Shown here: piece after piece, positions 35,503 through 44,931 of the stretch
Layout: each line of letters begins with the position of its first letter
How positions within the stretch are numbered: position 1 is the stretch's first letter
NCBI GenBank assembly: GCA_029884455.1
Contig: JAOUHU010000013.1
Coordinates: 1-60,806 of the forward strand
Direction of reading: 5' to 3'
DNA from: Gammaproteobacteria bacterium
Lineage (GTDB): Bacteria; Pseudomonadota; Gammaproteobacteria; Steroidobacterales; Woeseiaceae
DNA: 60,806 nucleotides
Position numbers and translations under genes: made by a program
The notes under the pieces: generated by a model
What the model saw: the letters and a program-made list of their open reading frames with translations, nothing else
What the model was told of the DNA's origin: nothing
Database searches by the model: none

Positions 35503-37509
35503 ATGCAGCGATTCATCGGCACCAACCCCGCCCTCTGCTTCACGACCATCCTCATTTTAACGCTACTGCTGACAAAGCCGGTTGTGGCAGACGTGCAAAC
35601 CGGGTTGCTGGTGCCGGCCGCCGATGGCTATACGACGGCGCCACTGCTCAACACCGATGTCAACATCCAGGTCAACGGGCTCGTGGCGCGCGTTTCGGTA
35701 ATGCAGGAATTTGAGAACGACAGCGCGGACTGGGTGGAGGGCAGCTACGTTTTCCCGCTGCCCGATACGGCTGCCGTGGATCACCTGCGCATGTACATCG
35801 GCGACCGCTTCATCGAAGGCGAAATTCGCGAAAAGGCTGAGGCGCGCCGCGAGTACGAGGCGGCAAGAGCCAGCGGCAAAAGAACCAGCCTGGTCGAACA
35901 GCAACACGCAAACCTTTTCACGACTGCGGTCGCGAATATCGCACCCGGCGAAAAAGTCATAATCGAGATCGAATACCTGGAAGAGCTGCACTACGACAGC
36001 GGCATGTTCAGCCTGCGCTACCCGATGACCGTGACACCGCGTTACTCACCCGGCCATGCGCCTACGGAGGAGGCGCTGCCGGACTCTTTGCCGATGACGC
36101 CGCCGATGGCATCGGCGACGCAGGGCCAGCGCATTTCCCTGCTGGCAAACGTCAATGCCGGCATGCCGCTGGAAATCGTCGCCAGCCGCTATCACCCGGT
36201 TAACGTTGCCGAAGCGAACGGCATCTACCTGGTGTCGCTGGCCGGTGGGCAGGCGCCTATGGACCATGATTTCGAGTTGCTTTGGCGGCCGGTACCGGCG
36301 GCCGTGCCGCGCGCGATGGCGTTTGCGGAAACCATTAACGGCGAACCGCATTACCTGCTGATGGTCGTACCGCCGCAATCCAGTCTTGTCAGTGGTGCGA
36401 TGCTGCCGCGCGAGATGATTTTCATCATTGACACGTCGGGGTCGATGCATGGCGTTTCTATCCAGCAGGCAAAAGAGGCGCTGCTGTCCGTGCTCGATGA
36501 TCTCGATTCGGGCGATAAGTTCAACGTCATCGAATTCAACTCGACCACCCGGCCGCTATTTCCGGCCAGCGTCCCTGCCAATGCCGGCAACATTGATGCG
36601 GCGGGCCGTTTCGTCAGGGCGCTGAATTCCGAGGGTGGCACAGAGATGTACCCGGCACTCGACTTCGCGCTGCGCACGCCGGGCTTTGACAACTATCTCC
36701 GCCAGATCATTTTCATTACCGACGGCGCGGTCGACAACGAGGAGGGTCTGTTCAGCCTGATTGATGCAAGGCTGCGGGGCGCGCGGCTGTTCACGGTCGG
36801 CATCGGCTCCGCGCCAAACAGCTGGTTCATGCGCAAGGCCGCAGAAGCCGGGCGTGGCACGTTTACGACTATCAGCGCCCTGCACGAGGTGGGCGAGAAA
36901 ATGGACCGGCTGTTTCGCAAGCTTGAAAATCCTCAGGTCACCGACATTGAGGTGCAATGGCCGGGTAGTGTGCTGATCGACAGTTACCCGGGCATTGCAC
37001 CGGACCTGTATCTCGGCGAGCCTATCAGTATCCGCGCGCGCGCGTCTGGCCCTGCACGCCCTGGCGATGTCGTGCGTATCGCCGGCAACTCGATCAGCGG
37101 CGCATGGAGCAGCGAACTGCCGCTGGTGTTTAACACGCAAAGTACCGGTATCGGCGCGCTCTGGGCACGTGCGCGCATCAGTGAGTTACTCGATCAGCAG
37201 CGCCGCGGCGGTGATGTGCAGCAGACGCGCGCGGCGGTTGTCGAGACGGCGCTGGCACATCACCTGGTGAGCAAATACACAAGCCTTGTTGCGGTGGACA
37301 AGACGGCGGCGCGCGCCGCCGGCGAGCCGCTCGCTGGCAAGGCGGTCGGAAACCTGCCGCCCCGGGGCAGCACTATGGCTGCGTTTGCGGCAACCGCGAC
37401 GAATGCGGAACAGCTACGCCTGAGCGGTATTGCCTGCCTGTTGCTGGCGTTGATGCTGTTGCTCGGCCCGGGGCTTCGAAGGAGAACATCGTATGGTTCG
37501 CTGGCTTAG
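35503..37509 (+). CDS. Marine proteobacterial sortase target protein (VIT + vWA domains)
   Basis: 668 aa. Signal peptide (to about residue 28), VIT domain (about 35-165; FENDSADWVEGSYVFPLPD, IREKAEARREYEAA), vWA domain (about 305-480) with intact MIDAS residues DTSGSM, the T in GGTEMYPAL and D in ITDGAVDNEEG. The C-terminus has the tripartite sorting layout: degenerate motif (618-633), hydrophobic helix (about 640-657) and RRR tail. Attached to the cell surface by the adjacent sortase; the MIDAS suggests Mg2+-dependent adhesion. The last 17 bases overlap the sortase gene. Confidence 0.93.
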   Translation: MQRFIGTNPALCFTTILILTLLLTKPVVADVQTGLLVPAADGYTTAPLLNTDVNIQVNGLVARVSVMQEFENDSADWVEGSYVFPLPDTAAVDHLRMYIGDRFIEGEIREKAEARREYEAARASGKRTSLVEQQHANLFTTAVANIAPGEKVIIEIEYLEELHYDSGMFSLRYPMTVTPRYSPGHAPTEEALPDSLPMTPPMASATQGQRISLLANVNAGMPLEIVASRYHPVNVAEANGIYLVSLAGGQAPMDHDFELLWRPVPAAVPRAMAFAETINGEPHYLLMVVPPQSSLVSGAMLPREMIFIIDTSGSMHGVSIQQAKEALLSVLDDLDSGDKFNVIEFNSTTRPLFPASVPANAGNIDAAGRFVRALNSEGGTEMYPALDFALRTPGFDNYLRQIIFITDGAVDNEEGLFSLIDARLRGARLFTVGIGSAPNSWFMRKAAEAGRGTFTTISALHEVGEKMDRLFRKLENPQVTDIEVQWPGSVLIDSYPGIAPDLYLGEPISIRARASGPARPGDVVRIAGNSISGAWSSELPLVFNTQSTGIGALWARARISELLDQQRRGGDVQQTRAAVVETALAHHLVSKYTSLVAVDKTAARAAGEPLAGKAVGNLPPRGSTMAAFAATATNAEQLRLSGIACLLLALMLLLGPGLRRRTSYGSLA

Positions 37510-38074
37510 ATCGCCGCGGCGCTGGCTCGTGGCCTGTCTTCTGTGTTTTGGTTTCTGGCAATTTGGCCAGGGCGCCCATATCCCGGCCAAGGCCTGGATA
37601 GCGCAGGAACTGATGCAACGCGCCTGGTTGCGCGGTGCGAGCGGCATCGCGAAACCGGTGCCCTGGCCCTGGGCCGATACCTGGCCGGTCGCACGCCTGA
37701 CTGCGCGCGGCGGCGACGTTGAATTGATCGTACTGGCGGGAGACTCGGGCCGGACGCTGGCGTTTGGCCCCGGGCACCTGAGCGCAAGCGCGCTGCCCGG
37801 CGAGCCCGGCAACACCGTTATCGCCGGACACCGCGATACCCATTTCAGCTTTCTGCGCGATATCGAAATCGGTGAGTTCCTGGTGTTGGAAACGGTGAGC
37901 GGCAAAAAGCACTTGTACAAGGTAGTCGGTACCGACGTCGTCGACTCACGCCGCGGCAGCCTGCTGCTCGATACCGACGAAGCTTACCTGAGCCTCGTCA
38001 CCTGCTACCCCTTCGAAGCGCGCGAACCGGGCGGCCCGATGCGTTACGTGGTCACCGCCAAGATGTTGTTCTAG
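37493..38074 (+). CDS. Class GN sortase
   Basis: 193 aa. N-terminal membrane anchor (about 12-32), then a sortase barrel with catalytic His in VIAGHRDTHFSFLRDI, Cys in LSLVTCYPFE and Arg in EPGGPMRYVV. Transpeptidase that cleaves the sorting signal of the preceding gene product, in the periplasm. Overlapping the target gene fits a strict one-enzyme, one-substrate system. An 8-bp hairpin without a T-tract lies at 38127-38147 downstream. Confidence 0.95.
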   Translation: MVRWLRSPRRWLVACLLCFGFWQFGQGAHIPAKAWIAQELMQRAWLRGASGIAKPVPWPWADTWPVARLTARGGDVELIVLAGDSGRTLAFGPGHLSASALPGEPGNTVIAGHRDTHFSFLRDIEIGEFLVLETVSGKKHLYKVVGTDVVDSRRGSLLLDTDEAYLSLVTCYPFEAREPGGPMRYVVTAKMLF

Positions 38075-38163
38075 TCATACTTCGCGGAGATTGCGCAAGC
38101 AGTTTGGCTGCGTCATAGTGGCCGCCTGCCGCACGCCCGGTGCGGCACATTCCCCGGGAAAGA

Positions 38164-39531
38164 ATGGACGAGAACAAGGCCAAACTCACGGATGGCCCGG
38201 TAGGCCGACACCTGCTGGCGATGGCGCTGCCCGTGCTGGTCGGCATCTTCGCGATGATGGGGCAGGGCCTGATCGATGCCTGGTTTCTCGGTCGCGTTGG
38301 CGATCGTGCGCTGGCGGCCTACGCATTCAGCTTTCCGATACTGATGATCGTCACCAGTGTAGCGATCGGCCTGGGCGCGGGTACCTCCTCGGTGGTGGCA
38401 CGTGCCATTGGCGCACATGACTTGCGGCGCGCGCGGCGCCTCGCGACCGACAGCCTGCTGCTGTCGTTCCTGATTACCGTCGGCTTCTGCATTGTCGGCG
38501 TGTTGACGATCAACCCGCTGTTCCTGTTGCTCGGCGCACCACCGGACATGATTCCTTTGATTCGTGGCTTCATGTTGATTCTTTATTCGGGCGTGCCGTT
38601 CGTAGTCGTCGGCATGGTCGGTATGGCAAGCATGCGCGCCACCGGGGATACGAAACTGCCGAGCACGCTGATGATCCTCGGCGCTGTACTCAATGTCGTG
38701 CTGGATCCAATTTTCATATTCGGTCTCGGTCCGATTCCGGCCATGGGACTGAACGGGGCAGCAACGGCCGCGTTGCTGGCACGTGGCGTTATTTTTGTCG
38801 GCGCCCTGTACCTGATGCGTGGCCGCCTCGACATGGTCAGTTTCAATCGGCCGGACCCGGTCGAACTGCGCAAGTCGTGGCGCGACATTCTGCACGTGGG
38901 TATTCCGGCCGCCGGCACCAATGCCATCGTGCCCATCGCGACAGCGATAATTACCGCCTTGATCGCAGCCTTTGGACCGCAAGCGGTCGCAGGTTTCGGC
39001 GTGGCAAGTCGAATCGAGTCGCTGGTGCTGGTGATGTACTACGCGCTGTCGGCGGTGATCGGGCCGTTTGTCGGGCAGAACCTCTCGGCAGGGAAGCCCG
39101 AACGAATTCTCGAAGCACTGCGGTTGTGCATGTGGTTTTGTGTTTTTTCGGGCTTGACGATTGCGGCCTTGCTGGCGCTCGCTGCAGGCTACCTGCCGAC
39201 CTTGTTCAGCGACAGCGATACGGTGGTCGGCGTTGCCAAGACATTCTTGCTGGTTGCGCCGCTTGGCTATGCCGGTTACGGCATGGTCATGGCAATCAAT
39301 GCGTCCTTTAATGGTCTCGGCAAGCCGATGCCGGGTGTGGTTGTCAGTCTGTTGCGTACCATCCTGCTGTATGTGCCGCTGGCTTTGTTAGGGCGGCATT
39401 TGTTCGGCATCATCGGCATATTCGCGGCTTATGCGGCGGCCAACGTGATTACAGGATTTGTGGCGTATAACTGGGCGCGCAGGACGGTGCAGAAATCATG
39501 CGGGCAACCTATGGCTTCGCCTTCGCTGTGA
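38164..39531 (+). CDS. MATE family efflux transporter
   Basis: 455 aa from ATG 38164, preceded by GGGAAAGA; a GTG at 38140 would add eight residues and sit inside a hairpin. Twelve membrane helices in two repeats: LTDGPVGRHLLAMALPVLVG, MGQGLIDAWFLGRVGD, GTSSVVARAIGA, MRATGDTKLPS, QNLSAGKPERI. Exports cationic drugs or metabolites against Na+ or H+. Belongs to the NorM/DinF superfamily; substrate not predictable. Ends nine bases before a convergent small membrane protein gene. Confidence 0.9.
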   Translation: MDENKAKLTDGPVGRHLLAMALPVLVGIFAMMGQGLIDAWFLGRVGDRALAAYAFSFPILMIVTSVAIGLGAGTSSVVARAIGAHDLRRARRLATDSLLLSFLITVGFCIVGVLTINPLFLLLGAPPDMIPLIRGFMLILYSGVPFVVVGMVGMASMRATGDTKLPSTLMILGAVLNVVLDPIFIFGLGPIPAMGLNGAATAALLARGVIFVGALYLMRGRLDMVSFNRPDPVELRKSWRDILHVGIPAAGTNAIVPIATAIITALIAAFGPQAVAGFGVASRIESLVLVMYYALSAVIGPFVGQNLSAGKPERILEALRLCMWFCVFSGLTIAALLALAAGYLPTLFSDSDTVVGVAKTFLLVAPLGYAGYGMVMAINASFNGLGKPMPGVVVSLLRTILLYVPLALLGRHLFGIIGIFAAYAAANVITGFVAYNWARRTVQKSCGQPMASPSL

Positions 39532-39540
39532 TTAACCGCG

Positions 39541-39768
39541 TTAGTCAGTTGGTTCTTCAGATTGTAACTGGTCGATCGCGCGTTGCTTGCGACGTGTGCG
39601 CAGCACGATGACACAACCGCTCCAGACGACACACAGCAGGCCAAGGCCGAGGTAGGTGTAAGAGGGCCGATAACTGAAGCCGAAGTAAAAAGCTCCTGCT
39701 ACGAACAGGACGCCGATCACCATCCAGTAATGGGGAACGCGTTCATAAACGGATTCTGGTAACCACAT
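39541..39768 (-). CDS. Small membrane protein
   Basis: 75 aa with two hydrophobic helices (about 16-30 and 38-55) and a basic then acidic C-terminal tail (RTRRKQRAIDQLQSEEPTD). No domain recognised. It has a sensible start and fits snugly between two transporter genes. Function unknown. Confidence 0.65.
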   Translation of the reverse strand: MWLPESVYERVPHYWMVIGVLFVAGAFYFGFSYRPSYTYLGLGLLCVVWSGCVIVLRTRRKQRAIDQLQSEEPTD

Positions 39769-39917
39769 TTTTCGTCTCGCTATCGAGCCTTGCCGGTATC
39801 AGGAACCCATAACTTCGTCAATAGCAGTGGCAACTGCAGCGAACCAGTTCGCAACTGACATAGCACAGCACACGAAAAATCACGAAATTGTGACTTGATT
39901 CACGTAGGCGATACGGA

Positions 39918-41243
39918 TCATCGCAGTTCCAGAGCCGGCAGTACCTTGCGGCGATAAGTGAGGTGCAGGCCGATACCGCGGCTCGCCATGAACAACGTAA
40001 AGGCCAGCCAGAGGCCATGATTGCCAAGGCCCTGCAGCAGGTACCAGGCCGGCACGAAAACAAGGATGGTTGAAATCAGCATCAGGTTTCGCATTTCACG
40101 TGCACGTGTAGCGCCAACGTAAACGCCGTCGTAGAGGAATGGCCAGGCGGAAATCAGCGGCGAAATAATGAGCCAAGGCAGAAACTCCCGTGCCGCGATA
40201 CGCACATCAGGCAGGTCCGTAAGGACGCGAATCAGCATCGGTCCGATGACGATATACGAAGCACAGAAGCCGGCGGCAAAGATCAGCGACCACTTCAACG
40301 CCAGTCGCACGGAGTGCTCGAGCGCGTCGCGCCGTTTTTCGCCGACCGCCTTGCCGACAAGTGCCTCGGCCGAGTGTGCTATGCCGTCCAGGGCGAACGA
40401 CGTCAGGTGTTGCAGGTTCATCAACACAGCGTTGGCCGCGAGCATGACACCACCGAGTCGTGCACCCTGCGCGGTCAGGAAGGCGAACGCGAACATCAGT
40501 GTCATGGTACGTATCAACAGATTGGCGTTGATGGCAAAGAATGCGGCGTAAGAACGAACATTGAAAAGCTGCGCCAGCGGCCATTGCCCGGAGCGATTGC
40601 GGAGTGCGCGGACAGCAAAAAAAAACGCGACGGCCAGGCCGGCGTACTCGGCAATCAGGGAAGCAAGTGCAACCCCGTCGACTTTCATGCCGAGGCCAAG
40701 TACGAACCACAGGTCGAGAAGGATATTCGTGACGTTAACCGTGAGAAAAATCAGCAGCGGTACACGCGCGTTCTGCAGCCCGATGAACCAGCCGATGAGC
40801 ACGAAGTTAGCCAGCGTCCCTGGCGCGCTCCAGATGCGAATCGAAAAATATTGCAGCGCAAATGCCTTGACCTGCTGCTCCGGGCCAATCAGTTGCATGG
40901 CGATTTGCGCAATCGGGCGCTGCACCGCGAGCAGCGCCAGCGCGATCAGCAACGCGACGATCAGGGCCTGGCCCAGCGAGCTGCGCAGGCCTTCATTGTC
41001 GTTGGCACCAAATTGCTGTGCTGCAATGCCGGTGGTCCCCATGCGCAGGAAATTCATCCCTGTGTAGAGGAAGCCGAACACCGTCCCACCGATGGCTACT
41101 GCGCCAAGGTAAGTGGCACTGCCGAGATGTCCCGTGACGCCTGTGTCGACCATGCCGAGCAGCGGCACGGATACATTCGACAGGATCATCGGCGCGGCGA
41201 TGCGCCAGACATCGCGGTCCTTGGGCAGAACCGGGCCGCTCAA
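39918..41243 (-). CDS. MATE family transporter, DinF-like
   Basis: 441 aa with twelve membrane helices; the DinF subgroup features are SVPLLGMVDTGVTGHLG near the start, FLRMGTTGIAAQQFGA, and GWFIGLQNARVPL in the middle. A second MATE protein within 2 kb but from a different subgroup, so not a tandem duplicate. Exports organic cations or protects from oxidative stress in known cases. Stop to start distance to the preceding dehydrogenase is seven bases, so it may be co-transcribed downstream of it... in fact the dehydrogenase (41251) reads into it. Confidence 0.9.
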   Translation of the reverse strand: MSGPVLPKDRDVWRIAAPMILSNVSVPLLGMVDTGVTGHLGSATYLGAVAIGGTVFGFLYTGMNFLRMGTTGIAAQQFGANDNEGLRSSLGQALIVALLIALALLAVQRPIAQIAMQLIGPEQQVKAFALQYFSIRIWSAPGTLANFVLIGWFIGLQNARVPLLIFLTVNVTNILLDLWFVLGLGMKVDGVALASLIAEYAGLAVAFFFAVRALRNRSGQWPLAQLFNVRSYAAFFAINANLLIRTMTLMFAFAFLTAQGARLGGVMLAANAVLMNLQHLTSFALDGIAHSAEALVGKAVGEKRRDALEHSVRLALKWSLIFAAGFCASYIVIGPMLIRVLTDLPDVRIAAREFLPWLIISPLISAWPFLYDGVYVGATRAREMRNLMLISTILVFVPAWYLLQGLGNHGLWLAFTLFMASRGIGLHLTYRRKVLPALELR

Positions 41244-41250
41244 GACTGGA

Positions 41251-42429
41251 TCAACCGAAGGCGTTTACGCCGGTGAGTTCTTTGCCAACGACGAGTTGAT
41301 GGACGGTTTCCGTGCCTTCGTAAGTAATGACGCTTTCGAGGTTCAACATATGCCGGATCGGTACGAACTCGGCGCTGATGCCGGCACCGCCCAGAATGTC
41401 GCGCGCATCCCGGGCTATGTCGAGCGCAGCGCGGCAGTTGTTCCACTTCGCAAGCGATACCTGTGTCGGACGCAGCACGCCCCGGTCCTTGAGTCGACCA
41501 AGCTGTAGTGACAGCAATTGCGCCGTCGTAATGCGTCGCGCCATCTCGGCAAGACGAATCTGCATCGCCTGCGTATGCGACAGCGGCCGGCCAAACAACA
41601 CGCGATCTGCGGTGTAGCGCATAACTTCGTTGAGACAATCCTGGGCGGCGCCGATGACGCCCCAGCTTATGCCGTAACGTGCCTGGGTCAGGCAGCTTAG
41701 CGGCCCCTTAAGCCCGGTGACACCCGGCAGAACACTGCTCTCAGGTAAACGTACGTTGTCAAAAAACAATGCCGCCGTTACGGAAGCGCGCAGCGAAAAC
41801 TTGTTTTCGATCTCCTGCGCTGTAAAACCCGGCATGCCCTTTTCGACGATAAATCCGCGCACGCCTTCATCGGTTCTTGCCCAGACGATCGCAGCGTCGG
41901 CAATTGTGCCGTTGGTAATCCACATCTTGGAGCCGTTCAATATCCAGTCTTTGCCGTCACGCTTCGCATGCGTTTTCATGTTCCCCGGGTCCGATCCGCC
42001 CTGCGGCTCGGTCAGGCCGAAACAGCCTATTGCCTCGCCCCTGGCCATCGCCGGGAGCCAGTGCTGTTTTTGCTGCTCGGATCCGTAACTGTAAATCGGG
42101 TACATGACGAGGCTGCTTTGCACGGATACAAAACTGCGCAGGCCACTGTCGGCACGTTCCAGTTCCTGGCAAATCAGGCCGTAGCAAATGCTGTTGAGCC
42201 CGGCACAGTCATAGCCATCGATTGAACTCCCGAGCAGGCCGAGCTCTGCAACCTGCGGTATCAGCTCGCGCGGAAAACGATGTTGTTCGAATGCGGCGCG
42301 CATGACCGGAATCGCCTGTTCGTCAACAAAACGCGCGACACTGTCCTGGACCATGCGTTCCTCGTCGGTCAGCTCGGCACGAACGTCGAAAAGGTCCATC
42401 GGATTCAAAGCGGTTTTGCTGGTTGTCAT
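41251..42429 (-). CDS. gcdH: Acyl-CoA dehydrogenase, glutaryl-CoA dehydrogenase-like
   Basis: 392 aa from ATG 42429; the open frame to 42540 lies inside the preceding gene. FAD enzyme: GCFGLTEPQGGSDPGNMKT, MWITNGTIADAAIVWA, QARYGISWGVIGAAQ with the Arg that marks the glutaryl-CoA branch, and the catalytic Glu in ESVITYEGTETVHQLVVG. It oxidises and decarboxylates glutaryl-CoA from lysine and tryptophan breakdown. It lies 11 bases after a DUF962 gene and seven bases before the dinF-like gene. Confidence 0.88.
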   Translation of the reverse strand: MTTSKTALNPMDLFDVRAELTDEERMVQDSVARFVDEQAIPVMRAAFEQHRFPRELIPQVAELGLLGSSIDGYDCAGLNSICYGLICQELERADSGLRSFVSVQSSLVMYPIYSYGSEQQKQHWLPAMARGEAIGCFGLTEPQGGSDPGNMKTHAKRDGKDWILNGSKMWITNGTIADAAIVWARTDEGVRGFIVEKGMPGFTAQEIENKFSLRASVTAALFFDNVRLPESSVLPGVTGLKGPLSCLTQARYGISWGVIGAAQDCLNEVMRYTADRVLFGRPLSHTQAMQIRLAEMARRITTAQLLSLQLGRLKDRGVLRPTQVSLAKWNNCRAALDIARDARDILGGAGISAEFVPIRHMLNLESVITYEGTETVHQLVVGKELTGVNAFG

Positions 42430-42440
42430 GCCGGTATCTC

Positions 42441-42908
42441 TTAAATGGGAATGCCAATGCGGCGATACAGTACCGACAGCAGCCACGCAGGTCCAATCAT
42501 CATCATTTGCAGGTCGCGCCAGACCGGGCCGAATGACCATTGGCGCCGCCGGCCGATCCAGAGACCCAGCGTGCCGGCCAGCAGCAGCCCGGCGCTGACC
42601 CTTAACGGCGCGTAATCGGACGTCCCCAGCCAGGCCTGGAATGCGGCAACGCCGATGACAAACGGCAGCATGCCGATCGCAAGCGGCACTGAAATAATGA
42701 AATAGTAGACAGCGGCGGCCATGAGAAACGTGCTGCCCCAGTTCAGCAGCGGCGATATACGTGCATATTCCGCGGGAATGGGCACGATCCAGAGCAATCC
42801 GACGCTGCCGAGCACTACCATGGGCACGGCAGCCCAGTACAATGCCGGGTAGGTCAGCTCCCTGTGGGAGTCCGCGAAGCGCTGCAGCCAGTCATTTGGT
42901 TCGTGCAT
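42441..42908 (-). CDS. DUF962/Mpo1-like membrane protein
   Basis: 155 aa from ATG 42908 (MHEPNDWLQRFADSHRE). Four hydrophobic segments and the C-terminal LYRRIGIPI typical of bacterial DUF962 proteins. Yeast Mpo1, a distant member, is a dioxygenase in 2-hydroxy fatty acid oxidation; the bacterial role is uncertain. Probably co-transcribed with the acyl-CoA dehydrogenase, which suggests acyl-chain metabolism. Confidence 0.7.
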   Translation of the reverse strand: MHEPNDWLQRFADSHRELTYPALYWAAVPMVVLGSVGLLWIVPIPAEYARISPLLNWGSTFLMAAAVYYFIISVPLAIGMLPFVIGVAAFQAWLGTSDYAPLRVSAGLLLAGTLGLWIGRRRQWSFGPVWRDLQMMMIGPAWLLSVLYRRIGIPI

Positions 42909-43004
42909 GGGATACTTTTTCCGAATAATGTGGATTGTATTAAGTATTGGTTCAGGTGTCTGGGGCAAAATAGCGGCCAGAATTGTATTAACCGGAGCAA
43001 AAAC

Positions 43005-43679
43005 ATGAATATCAGGGCATTGGTCATAATCGGCACGGCGGTACTGGCGACGGGTTGCGAGACACTGAACCCGTATACCGGCGAAACGGAGATGAGCAAG
43101 ACCGCCAAAGGCGCGCTCATTGGTGCTGCGGCTGGTGCCGCGGTGGGGCTCGCGTCAGGAGACGATGCCATGGAGCGAAAGCAGCGGGCATTGATCGGCG
43201 CAGGTGTTGGCGCGCTCGCCGGCGGAGCGGTTGGCAATTACATGGACAGGCAGGACGCCAAGCTGCGTGCGGAACTGCAGGGCACTGGCGTCAGCGTGAC
43301 ACGCACCGGTGAAAAAGGCGAGAACATTACGCTTAACATGCCGGGCAATGTGACTTTCGCAACCAACAGTGCCGACCTGAACGCGTCGTTCTTTAACGTG
43401 CTTACATCGGTTGGCAAGGTGCTGCAGGAATTTGACCAGACGATCGTCGAGGTAGCCGGGCACACCGACAGCACAGGTACCGACGAATACAACCAGGCTT
43501 TGTCAGAACGACGCGCCGGAACGGTATCGCAGTACCTGCAAAGCCGCGGCATAACGGCACAGCGCATGATCACGGTCGGCATGGGCGAGAGCATGCCGGT
43601 CGCGGATAATGCAACGGACAGCGGTCGCCAGGCCAATCGTCGCGTTGAAATCACGATAGTACCGCTCACGGCCGGGTGA
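43005..43679 (+). CDS. OmpA-family outer-membrane lipoprotein (YiaD-like)
   Basis: 224 aa from ATG 43005, with GGAG eight bases upstream. Lipobox LATGC with Cys18, a glycine-zipper helix pair (GALIGAAAGAAVG, ALIGAGVGALAGGAVGNY), and a C-terminal OmpA peptidoglycan-binding domain (about 105-222; FATNSADLN, VEVAGHTDSTGTDEYNQALS, GRQANRRVEI). Links outer membrane and peptidoglycan. Divergent from the DUF962 gene. Confidence 0.92.
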   Translation: MNIRALVIIGTAVLATGCETLNPYTGETEMSKTAKGALIGAAAGAAVGLASGDDAMERKQRALIGAGVGALAGGAVGNYMDRQDAKLRAELQGTGVSVTRTGEKGENITLNMPGNVTFATNSADLNASFFNVLTSVGKVLQEFDQTIVEVAGHTDSTGTDEYNQALSERRAGTVSQYLQSRGITAQRMITVGMGESMPVADNATDSGRQANRRVEITIVPLTAG

Positions 43680-43743
43680 ACAGGGCATCAGCAGCAGCTA
43701 TCAGAAAAACGATACCGGACGCTGGATTGAAGATTCCGGATTC

Positions 43744-44004
43744 GTGCGGCGCCTGTTAAGCGATGACAATGACGGCTCGCGCCATCAACGATTCGTGCTG
43801 CAGATCAAGAATCGGGCGACATTGCTGCTGGCGCACAATATCGACCTAGCGGAACGCGTGCCGCTTGGAGTCGGCGACCGGATACGGTTTCGCGGTATGT
43901 ACGAATGGAATGAGCTGGGCGGACTGGTGCACTGGACGCACCATGATCCGCTTGGCGTAGAAGATGGTGGATGGATTCAATACCGCCGCAAGATTTACCA
44001 GTAG
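43744..44004 (+). CDS. DUF3465 domain protein (start uncertain)
   Basis: 86 aa from the first in-frame accepted start, GTG 43744. The domain is clear: LSDDNDGSRHQRFVLQI, LLLAHNIDLAERV, YEWNELGGLVHWTHHDP, EDGGWI. However, family-like residues (YQKNDTGRWIEDSGF) continue upstream in frame back to a TAG in the OmpA gene, with no ATG, GTG or TTG. Either a rare start codon or a lost N-terminal part. Function unknown; family members are small secreted OB-like proteins. Confidence 0.7.
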   Translation: MRRLLSDDNDGSRHQRFVLQIKNRATLLLAHNIDLAERVPLGVGDRIRFRGMYEWNELGGLVHWTHHDPLGVEDGGWIQYRRKIYQ

Positions 44005-44018
44005 GCGGGCTGCCAGGA

Positions 44019-44879
44019 TTAGACGATAGCGGCGCGCAGCTTCTTGATCGCGTTCGCTTCGATCTGGCGGATACGCTCGGCAGAGACACCGTACTTGTCG
44101 GCAAGTTCATGCAGCGTCAGTTTGTCATCGACCAGCCAGCGTTGCTGCAGGATGTCCTGGCTGCGCTCATCCAGGTCCTGAATTGCAAGCGTCATCTTTT
44201 CACTCGCATCATCGTGCCAGTCGGAATTCTCCAGTACATCCGCTGGATCTGAATTCGGGCTCGGCAGGTAAGCGGCCGGCGTATACAGGTTTTCGTCGTC
44301 TGCGTCCGGGGCAGGATCGAAAATCGCATCACGGGCGCTCAGGCGACGTTCCATTTCGGTAACTTCCTGCGGGCTGACTCCCAGATCGTCAGCGACAGCC
44401 AGCGTTTCGGCATGTGACAGCCAGGCGAGGCTCTTCTTGTTCCTGCGCAGATTGAAAAACAATTTGCGTTGCGCCTTGGTCGTCGCAACCTTGACGATGC
44501 GCCAGTTCCTGAGCACGAACTCGTGAATTTCGGCACGGATCCAGTGCACCGCGAACGATACCAGCCGCACGCCGTAGTCCGGGTCGAAGCGCTTGACCGC
44601 CTTCAGCAAACCGACATTGCCTTCCTGGATGAGGTCACCGATCGGCAGACCATAGCCGGTGTAGCCCTTGGCGATGTGCACAACAAAACGCAGATGCGCC
44701 AGCACCAGTTCGCGAGCGGCATCAAGGTCCTGATGCTCAGTAAAGCGGCGCGACAATGCCTGCTCGTCTTCTTTACTAAGCATTGGTATGGCGCCAACGG
44801 CCTGGATGTACGCATCCAGACTGCCGACCGGCCCGGCCAGCGTGAGATCGCGATTCAATACGGCAACTGCTGTGGTCAT
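44019..44879 (-). CDS. rpoH: RNA polymerase sigma-32 (heat shock) factor
   Basis: 286 aa. Start ATG 44879 has AGGAGG six bases upstream. Sigma-70 family regions 1.2-4 are present: [20 protein letters not shown], region 2 ([24 protein letters not shown]), the sigma-32 specific RpoH box QRKLFFNLR, and region 4 ([20 protein letters not shown]). Directs transcription of chaperone and protease genes. It stands downstream of ftsY-ftsE-ftsX, as in many gammaproteobacteria, but has its own promoter region with a perfect CIRCE operator and a sigma-E-like promoter (separate entries). Confidence 0.97.
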   Translation of the reverse strand: MTTAVAVLNRDLTLAGPVGSLDAYIQAVGAIPMLSKEDEQALSRRFTEHQDLDAARELVLAHLRFVVHIAKGYTGYGLPIGDLIQEGNVGLLKAVKRFDPDYGVRLVSFAVHWIRAEIHEFVLRNWRIVKVATTKAQRKLFFNLRRNKKSLAWLSHAETLAVADDLGVSPQEVTEMERRLSARDAIFDPAPDADDENLYTPAAYLPSPNSDPADVLENSDWHDDASEKMTLAIQDLDERSQDILQQRWLVDDKLTLHELADKYGVSAERIRQIEANAIKKLRAAIV

Positions 44880-44904
44880 CAATGTCCTCCTGTGCGGCGG
44901 AATT

Positions 44905-44931
44905 TTAGCACTCGATGCCTTAGAGTGCTAA
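44905..44931 (-). promoter_or_regulatory. CIRCE element (HrcA operator) before rpoH
   Basis: Exact TTAGCACTC-N9-GAGTGCTAA, the consensus CIRCE inverted repeat with the standard 9-base spacer and no mismatch. It lies 25 bases upstream of the rpoH ATG, between promoter and ribosome binding site. CIRCE is bound by the HrcA repressor in groESL and dnaK operons; here it would put the sigma-32 gene itself under HrcA control. Confidence 0.92.

Noticed and set aside
38127..38147. 8-bp hairpin after the sortase gene
   Set aside because: No T-tract follows, so a terminator is not supported; it is only noted in the sortase entry.
38164..41243. Possible tandem duplication of MATE pumps
   Set aside because: The two proteins belong to different MATE subgroups and face opposite directions, so they are not recent duplicates.
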